The notes under the pieces were generated by a model. The model worked only from the letters and a program-made list of their open reading frames with translations, was not told the origin of the DNA and searched no databases. From positions 558,001 to 622,000 of the forward strand of contig JAGMWG010000021.1 in assembly GCA_020744225.1 (NCBI GenBank): DNA of 64,000 bases, written 5' to 3'. This stretch comes from Paraphoma chrysanthemicola. Taxonomy: Eukaryota > Ascomycota > Dothideomycetes > Pleosporales > Phaeosphaeriaceae. The translations under genes were made by a program, and so were the position numbers. Shown here one piece after another: positions 56,458 to 64,000 of the stretch; the stretch's first letter is position 1; each line of letters opens with the position of its first letter.

Positions 56458-56884
56458 AGAGAGGGGGGTGCTGTACGATTACGAGTGTAAGGGAAGTGGT
56501 AGACGAACTCGAAGCCATGTTCACCTCCGACAACCTGTATAATGGATAGGGCTTTACATCAACAACGTTCAAATTGGGGCCATATACCCCGCTATGCATA
56601 TCTGCATGATCCTCGAGGCGCGTGAACGAGCTGTAGTCCAAACAAATGAAGCCATTCATTACAGCACAACTCCCAAAACTCAAAGGATTCATCCACAACC
56701 AAAACCTACCGCCCTCACCAGCATCCTCAAATACAGGATACTCACAATTCATAAGTCTCCAAAATGAACACAATGACGTCACCCGCTTCGACCCTTCTGA
56801 ATTTCCTCCCCACCAAAACTCCACCAACCTAACCTCACGATACCAAATCCTTAACCCCAACCCACAACTCCAACTACGCCCAAA
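56458..56884. other. Intergenic, no gene seen
   Basis: 427 bp between two plus-strand genes, with the promoter and leader of the small membrane protein gene. No firm coding frame. Confidence 0.4.
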
Positions 56885-57349
56885 ATGTCCACTACAGCCA
56901 GCACCTCAGAAGAATCCCTCATAGACACACACTCCGACCGCGCCCTCGCCCGCACCCGCCGCAACCTCCGCTACCTCTACTCACCCTCTACATCCCCCAG
57001 CTCGCCCTCCTCGCGCCGCACCCGCGTCTTCCTGCGCCTCATCCGATCCTCCCTAATCTTCGTCTTCTGGCGCCTCGTCCGGTACGCCAAATACGTGGCC
57101 ATCGGGAGTCTGATCGCAACGCTGGGCGCGGGCGCGTTTGGCACCGTGGTGTCTGGCGCGGGGTTTGTGCTTGCGCCGACGGGGATTATGGGCACGGTTT
57201 TGGCGGGGAGTGTGTGGGGTGTTGGGAGGGTGGTTTTGAAGAGGGTGGGGAGGAGGTGGGATCGGAGGGGGGTGGATGAGGAGGAGGATGAGGAGATGGC
57301 GGTGGAAGAGGGTGGGCGTGGGTTTGAGGTGGATGCGATGCCGTGGTGA
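56885..57349 (+). CDS. Small membrane protein of unknown function
   Basis: Single exon, 154 aa. Not recognised. Residues 1-45 are Ser/Arg-rich (SRRTRVFLRLIRSS). One or two hydrophobic segments follow: SLIFVFWRLVRYAKYVAIGSL and then a Gly/Ala-rich run, ATLGAGAFGTVVSGAGFVLAP, with MGTVLAGSVWGVGRVVL. The C-terminus is acidic (DEEEDEEMAVEEGG). The pattern suggests a small integral membrane protein, possibly in ER or mitochondria; that is inference. Confidence 0.65.
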   Translation: MSTTASTSEESLIDTHSDRALARTRRNLRYLYSPSTSPSSPSSRRTRVFLRLIRSSLIFVFWRLVRYAKYVAIGSLIATLGAGAFGTVVSGAGFVLAPTGIMGTVLAGSVWGVGRVVLKRVGRRWDRRGVDEEEDEEMAVEEGGRGFEVDAMPW

Positions 57350-58303
57350 GATTGGGATGAGGGGGTATGACATTTGGAATAATCTAAGATGATGGATGAG
57401 GAATATGGAAGTGGCAGGGAGATATGGCGGCTGGATCGAAGGGAGCGGTCTCAATTGCGCGAAGCGAGGCTCGAGTATGCCCTGCTGGATCAACTTCATG
57501 GCCGCACAACACCAGCCGGGCACACACACCTGTCTTTGCGACTTGTGCCCTACGATCCAACGTATTCCGCGACCAGAAGCCGCTGGAGTTTGGAATGTCT
57601 TCGTACAGCTACTTCTGCCCCGTCTACGGAGCAAAAGGGCAGATCGTTCGGCTGTCAATCACCGATGTTGATTGACTTCTTGATGCTGAGGTGTGGGAAA
57701 GAGTCGCAAGATGTGCTGCTCAAGCACAAGACGGCTTACCTTGGGCATACGAGCGTTCCTCACCCAGCCCCTGGCAGAATCGTCAGAATTGAAGACTCAA
57801 GCCAGTTCCCGAAAAGCTATGACGAGGGTACGAGTCCAGCTATTCTCTTCAGCAAGCCGATACGAACGCCCACTGGAAGAACACGGCAACTAGCTCACTA
57901 AGACAATGGCTATTTCAGATTCCAACATGATTAGGTCGCATTACTATAGTAGAAAATATCCATCACTCATGCTGCGTCGATCATATGTTACATAATAAAA
58001 CCATGCCTGGAAAAAGTGTTGAACTCCAAGTAAACGCAGCGCGGAAGGAGCGTCAAGAAATGCTCCCATCGAACCAATGCACCGCCAATGCCCCCGACGC
58101 ACCAGAATGCAGACCGACCCCAAGCCCTATATGAGACGCCATCGTGCATGCTCACTTGAACCATCCCGATCGAGAAGCTATGCGCCATGCCCCTATTTCG
58201 CCAGATATGTAAATATTTGCCGCGGATAAACAAACACCGCGTGCTGTGCCCTCTTTCCCGACTGCTCGGACCTTGAGACGTCGTTCAGCGGAAGATCGGC
58301 ATT
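57350..58303. other. Intergenic, no supported gene
   Basis: 954 bp between converging genes. A 170-codon plus-strand frame at 57389..57901 begins with MMDEEYGSGREIW but lacks any recognisable domain and overlaps other frames, so it is not called as a gene. Confidence 0.4.
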
Positions 58304-60337
58304 CTACATCGTCTTCCGGACGCGTCGTCGCCGTCTGCCGCTGTCGACTTCTACGCTTGCGCTCGTGGTATCTCTACCGCTGCGGGGCGTGCTGAAGCGC
58401 TCGCGGATAGTCTCTTTCATAATTTTCTTCGTCTTGTTGCGCTTGAGTTCGCGCTCTTCGTCTGGATCCACGAATCGGTGGACGATTCGGTGATCGGTGA
58501 TACGCTCTTCCTTGTCATGCTTGCCCTCTTTCTCCGTCTTTGGCCACGCAAATCCGTACAACTTCGAGTGGCGCTCGCATCGCGGACACTCCTTGCGCGT
58601 GTTGTAACCGTCTTGCTGGACGAATTGAACGTCGCACGTTTGACACTCGACCCATTTGCTAAACTTGGCCGACAGCAGCGAGCTGCTTGTCATGTAGTCA
58701 CCGGGTCTGCGCGTGTTCTCGACGTACTCTCCGTCTTGCTCTAGGGCGTTCGAGATCGGCGTACCGACGCGATTATGTACTTCGTAACGCGACTTGGAGC
58801 GCGTCGTGCGTAATGTAGGGCGGTATTTCCGCTTGACGATCTGTTCCTTATCACTGTCAAATTCCATGCTGTCGGAGAGTTCGCTGAGATCTGACATAAC
58901 ATCGTCTTCTGCAGGCGGAGAGGGCCACGGGGCGTTTACCGTAGTTGTTGTGATTTCCTCCTTCACCGTGGCCACTCCCAGAGCCGGGTTTTCGTGGACT
59001 ACCTCGGGATCAACCTTGACCTTCACCGAGCTGCCCGCGTGGTGCTCTTCATCAACAGACGTAGCATCTGTGGAATGTGAAGATTTTGGAGATGCAGCTG
59101 TAGTTGGTGACTGCGGCGAAGACTCCCGTGATGAGCCGGTTTCATCCAGGCTCACCGTTAGAAGGCCATCGCGCTGCTGATTGCGAATCTCCCTGGAAAT
59201 GTGCGGAGAAGTCGTGCTGAGGTCTGCAGATGGACTCTCGATACTTGAAACTGGCATCTCATGCGTGTGAGAGGAAGTATGCAGTTTCTTCAGCGTCTCT
59301 TCGCGTAGATGGCTCGATGTGCGGTGCTTGGAGGGTGATGCCTTGTTCTCCACCCGAGCCCGCTTAGAAACTGATTCAGGATCATTGGAGACGTCCTCAT
59401 CATTGCGTTGTCGCTTTCGGCTCGAAGTGGTCTCTTTGGGAGGCGGGTTGTTGTCGTCGTCCTCTTCATCCTCGCTCTCCACAACCAACTTCATCGGTGC
59501 CCAACCGTTTTGCTGCCGATCTTCGCAGGTGTTGCAGAGACATTCCTCATTGTTGTCGCCGAAATAGTCATCACCGTACGACACCGTGATCTCCTCACCC
59601 TCGTTAATGGGCTTGACTGCAACAATCTGCATGCCGTCGTAACCCTTTGTTGACAGTCTGGCATTAGCGTCGCAGTCGTGATTCGCAAAACGGGCAGGCC
59701 CTAGGAACAACGAGCGCGTCTTCTTCCTGCTCGAGATGACCAGGCTGAAGTCCTTGCGCGCCAACTCCAGAGTCTTTTCTTGCTCTTCTGTCATTGCGAC
59801 CTGAACCCCGGTGAGATACTTGATCTCCTCGCGCGGATTGATGTCGCGTCTGGCGGTGATGGACGCCTCATGCTCCGTGATGGTGTAGCGATTCGTTGTG
59901 GTGACCTCGAAAGGGCAGTCTGGCATGTATATGTTGACATATCTCCGAAGATGCCGCTTGAACTGCTCCTGGTCCTTCTCATCCTTGAGGCTCGCGCAAT
60001 ATTTGCGCAGTCCGGGAAGATGCAGCAATTGCTGCACGGCTTCGACTGGGTCTTTGTCCCAGACGACCTGTTCACGGATGATGTCTGCGATGTCTTCCTC
60101 TTGCAAGCCTCGGGAGGCTGTGAAGCGCGTGCCGCGGTTCTTGCGAATAGTTGTCCAGTAGTAGACCTGGAAAGGGCACAGGTCAGCAAGGGTTCTCCTC
60201 TAACGTCGGTCGCCAGAAAGTCGCGCGCATGCACAGAAATGCCTTACCTTGTCGACCAGCGCATCTGTGATCACGTCGTCATATGAAGCCAGCTTCTCGA
60301 GGGTGAGCCCCTTTTTCTCCCCGTTCGAAGGCGCCAT
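58304..60337 (-). CDS. SET9: Histone H4 lysine-20 methyltransferase SET9 (SUV4-20-like)
   Basis: Two exons on minus, 60248..60337 and 58304..60166 (81-nt intron), 650 aa. The spliced N-terminus MAPSNGEKKGLTLEKLASYD continues as VYYWTTIRKNRGTRF, the family's helical leader. The SET domain spans about residues 110-250: ITEHEASITARRDINPREEI, LFLGPARFANHDCDANARL with NHxC (cofactor and lysine channel), then GEEITVSYGDDYFGDNNEEC and CNTCEDRQ as post-SET cysteines. SET9 transfers methyl groups from SAM to H4 Lys20, linked to DNA damage checkpoint response. The long tail is acidic and Ser-rich; it has a possible CxxC zinc pair (VECQTCDVQF and CPRCERH). Confidence 0.92.
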
Positions 60338-60882
60338 ACCGCGCGGCCACCGCAAAAGCGCGCGTTCAGCGTCTATAAGCAGGCGATTGCTTGTCGCGAC
60401 AGTGATGCGTGCAGATTCGTTGGCGCAATCAATCGAGGAGGCTGGGGTGACGTATTCCGCAGTTTGGGTAGAGAGCGTCCATGCGTAGACCAACCTCAAT
60501 AACCGGCACGATAGCAGCGCGGCGCGCAAAAGGAAGGAAGGACGGACAACGCGAATGTCACGAAGGAGCGGCGCCGCACGGGGGCAGCAGACACGAAGGC
60601 CCAGGTAGCGTTCGCGGTCAGCGGAGGAGCCGTGGAACGCAAGGCTAACGGGTCCTTGCGGCTGGAAACACCCCTGTCTAGACCGGAGGCCTGGAGTGAA
60701 GGGTGAATGGTGAGCAGCACGCAAGCGAAGGCGCTAGGCCGCCGACGGGTGGAGAAGCGCCGCAGCGAGGTCCGACGACATCTGCAAACTTGGGTACAGC
60801 GGCCATTGACAGCGCAAACATCGCAGCAAACAGCGCCGCGCACGATACACGTTCAACGAGGACACGGAAACACGTGGCCACG
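60338..60882. promoter_or_regulatory. Divergent intergenic region, SET9 and mitochondrial uL14
   Basis: 545 bp between opposed starts of SET9 (minus) and the ribosomal protein gene (plus). Rich in GCG and CGC; no specific site recognised. Confidence 0.4.
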
Positions 60883-61396
60883 ATGATCCAGCTGAAGGTG
60901 CGCATGGCGAGTGCCGGAAAAGTGCGAGACAGCCACTCATGCATCACAATCTAGACCCTCGTCAACTGCATCGACAACTCGGGCGCCGCGATAGTCGAGT
61001 GCGTCAATGTCCTGCGGTCGAAGCGGCCCGCCAAAGTCGGTATGTGGGGTGTTGCAGCATGGCAGAAGGTGCGATGGTGGCTAACAAGAGGCAGGTGATC
61101 GCATTGTAGTCGTCGTCAAGAAGCAGCGAAATTTCGGCCCGGAGACTGGCAACAGCGTCTCCATCAGCGCGGCGAACAAAGTACGGCGAGGTGACGTTCG
61201 ACATGCGGTCGTAGTGCGGACGGCAAAGAAGTGGCAGCGGCCCGACGGCAGCGTCGTCAAGTTCGACGACAACGCCTGCGTTCTGATCAACAAGGCGGGC
61301 GAACCGATCGGATCAAGAGTCAGCGGCGTGGTGGCAGCAGAGTTGAGACAGAAGCAGTGGTCAAAGATATTGTCACTGGCGCCGATGCACGTATGA
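60883..61396 (+). CDS. MRPL38: Mitochondrial large-subunit ribosomal protein uL14 (L14 family)
   Basis: Three exons, 60883..60897, 60955..61039 and 61095..61396 (introns 57 and 55 nt), 133 aa. The first exon encodes only MIQLK, which joins TLVNCIDNSGAAIVECVNVL as the L14 start. Then RSKRPAKVGDRIVVVVKKQR, SISAANKVRRGDVRHAVVV, and RTAKKWQRPDGSVVKFDDNA with NACVLINKAGEPIGSRVSGV follow the universal uL14 order. Length and basic charge are typical. It belongs to the large ribosomal subunit, here of the mitochondrial type by resemblance to yeast Mrpl38. Divergent from SET9. Confidence 0.92.
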
Positions 61397-61582
61397 AAAG
61401 AGAGCATGTGTATAATGATGCATTTCAAGGAGTCTATGGGCGCAAGGACAGTGTGTAAAATACATGTATGCCTCAGGACAGTACCCACGGGTATCAGAGG
61501 CTTCTTTTCCGCAACTCCATGCAATAAATGTCAGAATACCAAACGCCAGCCCGATGCTGCCTCGGAGTCATTAATCGTGGTC
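61397..61582. other. Short convergent intergenic gap
   Basis: About 190 bp between the uL14 stop and the RPB9 stop. Convergent transcripts share it as 3' flank. Confidence 0.4.
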
Positions 61583-62360
61583 TCATTTGTCACCAGTCCG
61601 CATGACGTGACCGCATCCGCAGCAGACGTAGTAGAGGGCCTGTTGGTTGTGAGCTCGGGTGCATTATGCTGAAGTGGGAGGCTCACCATGTTAGTTGCCA
61701 TAGTTCGCTGCTGAGACTGGAAATAGACAGCCTCGTTCTCGCCGCATTCCGTGCACTGCTTCTGGATGCGTGGCAACTAGACGCAAGAAGCACAGTTAGC
61801 AAGCTGGCTCAAGAGCGGGCAAGCAACAGAACGGAGCGCATGCGCGCTCACGACGAATCATCCTCCATGCTCATGTCCTCGTCGTCGTCGTCATAGTCTT
61901 CGTACTGCTCTTCCTGAGGATCTGCCGGCGACTCATCCTCGGCTTCGAGAACGAAGCCAGGGGCATGGTCTTCACCGCACTCGACGCAGACAATGTCCAT
62001 GCCACACATGGTGCAGCACGGCAGTTCCTCGGAAAGAGAGGCTTGCGGATCGGAGTGGGAGAGACCAACCGTAGGATCTTGTGCCACCTCTGCTGTCACA
62101 CCAGCCGTGGCGCCCACTGTCGAGGAGATGTCGTGGCGCATAACGCAGGACGAGGGCGCTTCTTCGGTGAAGGAACATGTGCGGCAGGCGAAGAGCAGCT
62201 TGTTCTCAGACTTGTCTTCGCGGGGGAACAGGAGATTCGAGCTGTTTGCGTCAGTTGTTGGGTCTGATCATGCGCGGGCGACTCACCATTCTGAGCAGAA
62301 GCGAAACAGAATAGGCTCCTTCTTGGTCGAGCCGCCAGTTTCTGCTGCTGGGGACGACAT
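61583..62360 (-). CDS. RPB9: RNA polymerase II subunit RPB9
   Basis: Four exons on minus: 62287..62360, 62070..62241, 61687..61776 and 61583..61639 (introns 45, 293 and 47 nt), 130 aa. Splicing yields the first zinc ribbon ILFRFCSECSNLLFPREDKS and ACRTC, then the linker AGVTAEVAQDPT. The second zinc ribbon joins as LPRIQKQCTECGENEAVYF with SQQRTMATNM and ALYYVCCGCGHVMRTGDK, exactly the RPB9/TFIIS-type C4 ribbon. The subunit sits at the Pol II jaw and supports proofreading and start-site choice. The long second intron has an unusual GTTGGT donor. It contains an open frame continuous with exon 2 that codes an acidic alternative end (see finding). Confidence 0.93.
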
Positions 62361-62726
62361 ATTGTGAGGCGCAAGAATTTCTGTCCTTGTACGATGGTGT
62401 TTGTGGCAAGAGATGTGAGCAGCCTGGACGCGTGAAAGGCAAATAGCGCGTGCGCAAATGTCTGTGAGCTTTGCGGAGAAAAGGCAATCCCGGAGCTGTG
62501 ATCGTGAGTAAGACACGGGCCTCTTCCATGCAGCCGCATCTGTCGGCCCGCCTAGGGTGCTTTGTTCCCTTGGTTACGGAATCGCCCCCGCATGCGCCGA
62601 TCACCTTGTTCGCAACTATTGATTTCTAACGTCGCTGCACCTCAAATCCGTGTCATCAACATTCTGTCAACCTTTGCGCCAGTCGCCACTACGTCTACAT
62701 ACCCAGCGAAAGTCATCAACTCCACC
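62361..62726. promoter_or_regulatory. Divergent intergenic region, RPB9 and ESS1
   Basis: 366 bp between opposed starts of RPB9 (minus) and ESS1 (plus). No specific element seen. Both products act on RNA polymerase II. Confidence 0.45.
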
Positions 62727-63428
62727 ATGGTAAGCTCGACCTCGGCGCGACGCGCACTTGCCACATACAACAGCGCAACTCACGCTTCATAGTCCTCCAG
62801 CGAAACTGGTCTTCCTGAAGGCTGGGAGGTGCGACGCTCCAACACGAAGAACCTGCCATACTACTTCCACTCGGAGACCAAAGATTCGCGATGGGAGCCA
62901 CCAGCTGGCACCGACCCGGACAAGCTCAAAGAATACATGGCCGCACATCATAGCACCAAGGGTGTCGTGCCAGCGAACTTTTCGAATGCAGGTGGCAAGA
63001 TTCGCGTCGTACATCTCCTAGTGAAGCACCGCGACAGCAGGCGCCCAGCTAGTTGGCGGGAACCCAAGATTACGCGCTCCAAGGATGATGCGAAGAGGTT
63101 GATAGAGGGATATGAGACTCAAATCAAAGCATTCGAGGCAGGAAGTTCTGAAGGAAATCCAAAGTCGCTGTCCGAACTAGCAACGACTGAGTCGGACTGC
63201 AGCAGCGCTCGCAAGGGAGGCGACTTGTAAGTGCCGTGTCTGGCAAGCTGATCATCGACAACTAATACAAGCAGGGGTTTCTTTGGCCGGGGAGACATGC
63301 AAAAAGAGTTCGAGGAAGCTGCATTCGCGTTACAAAAGGGTGAGGTCAGCGCGATGGTCGACACGGCATCTGGACTGCATCTGATCCAAAGGTTTGAAGA
63401 CTACGCACAGCTCACCGAACCACGCTGA
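62727..63428 (+). CDS. ESS1: Peptidyl-prolyl cis-trans isomerase, parvulin (Ess1/Pin1)
   Basis: Three exons, 62727..62729, 62793..63226 and 63275..63428 (introns 63 and 48 nt), 196 aa. The first exon is the start codon alone: GTAAGC follows ATG directly, and the acceptor TAG gives SSSETGLPEGWEV. The WW domain reads LPEGWEVRRSNTKNLPYYF and SRWEPP. The parvulin core reads KIRVVHLLVKHRDSRRP with the catalytic region, SDCSSARKGGDLGFFGRG across the intron, FEEAAFALQKGEVS and DTASGLHLIQR. It isomerises pSer/pThr-Pro, notably in the Pol II C-terminal domain. Length is slightly above yeast Ess1 because of an insertion near FEAGSSEGNPK. Confidence 0.93.
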
Positions 63429-64000
63429 CTCGGTACGTAATAGGCTGGAGTGATCCGAGTAGCGTTTTGCTTGCTGCCCAACCACGGAGAATGCAGGCTA
63501 GTGAGCGCGAATTACACGAATAGATATCAGATAACGCCAAAAGTGCGGGATACGATGTGCTTGGGATGGCGTACACTGCAGGGTCCAAAGTGCTCAACAT
63601 CTTTAAACGAGAGAGTAGGATGCACCCTAGTCGAGTGCTTCCGCGCTTGTTCTAGCAGCCGCAAAACAATCGAGACGAGTAATTTTGTCTGTCAGTCACA
63701 TGTCTGTTTGCGCAATATCGTTTTCGAGCGTTGTCATTGATCGATCGATTGGCTTGACCCAATGTTTGGAGCTCACGCGAGATGACGGCGCTGACGGCAA
63801 GCAGACCACATCTCATGAGGTTACGGACGGCTTGGCGCACCACAACTCTGAGTTTGTGGGGAAACGGAGACAGTCGCAACTTGAAAGACCACTTGTATAA
63901 AGGGCGCATTATGGCGCAGGCGGAGATCAATCTAGCCAGCCTGAAATTCCCTACTAACTCTATTATGCTCTACCACGGTCTTGCACCACCAAGCAGTCTC
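63429..64000. other. Terminal intergenic segment
   Basis: 572 bp to the window end. Short frames on both strands, no motif. A gene could begin beyond the edge. Confidence 0.4.

Noticed and set aside
57389..57901. 170-codon plus-strand frame
   Set aside because: No domain, no signal, overlaps two other frames of equal quality.
1..64000. tRNA, rRNA, retrotransposon or DNA transposon
   Set aside because: No A/B box pairs, conserved rRNA segments, terminal repeats, RT or transposase motifs were recognised by eye; a tRNAscan or Infernal run would be decisive.

Overview
The window is nuclear DNA from a filamentous ascomycete. The gene set points to the Dothideomycetes, possibly the Capnodiales/Mycosphaerellales side: HET-domain, HeLo and PTH11-type rhodopsin proteins, a fungal catalase-peroxidase and a DUF3494 ice-binding protein. 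The placement is inferred from protein content alone; no marker gene names a species. Genes are compact. Most introns are 45-60 nt with GT-AG ends, and I placed them by finding the join that restores a family motif. No tRNA, rRNA, transposase or reverse transcriptase was recognised.

Layout. 0.8-7.8 kb: five oxidoreductase or detoxification genes (nitronate monooxygenase, SDR, NAD epimerase, FAD monooxygenase, MAPEG). 8.0-10.2 kb: a HET-domain protein whose third exon adds two membrane helices. 10.9-15.1 kb: dihydrofolate reductase and the PP4 regulatory subunit Psy2/SMEK. 16.9-19.5 kb: a Ser-rich protein of unknown function and Mediator subunit 22. 19.9-21.4 kb: a degenerate minisatellite of about 18-19 bp period. 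21.6-25.4 kb: a divergent pair, a HeLo-DUF7580 protein facing a Rho-type GTPase with a 320-residue N-terminal extension. 25.7-28.7 kb: a broken reading frame and a class 3 lipase. 29.5-34.0 kb: a CLC chloride transporter and a zinc alcohol dehydrogenase. 35.2-41.3 kb: a catalase-peroxidase with a mitochondrial-type leader and a tail-anchored glycogen-binding-module protein. 42.6-51.2 kb: rhodopsin-domain membrane protein, secreted DUF4360 protein, sugar transporter, ice-binding protein. 51.5-55.0 kb: an intact HET gene and a decayed HET copy. 55.4-63.4 kb: housekeeping genes (OMA1, a small membrane protein, SET9, mitochondrial uL14, RPB9, ESS1/PIN1).

The strongest candidate for an undescribed system is the head-to-head pair at 21.6-25.4 kb. 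One partner has the HET-s-type HeLo cell-death fold. The other is a prenylated-type Rho GTPase carrying a helical domain and two PPxY motifs. With two HET genes and a HET relic in the same 64 kb, the window has a strong non-self-recognition flavour. All gene structures here are predictions from reading the sequence; none is backed by transcripts.
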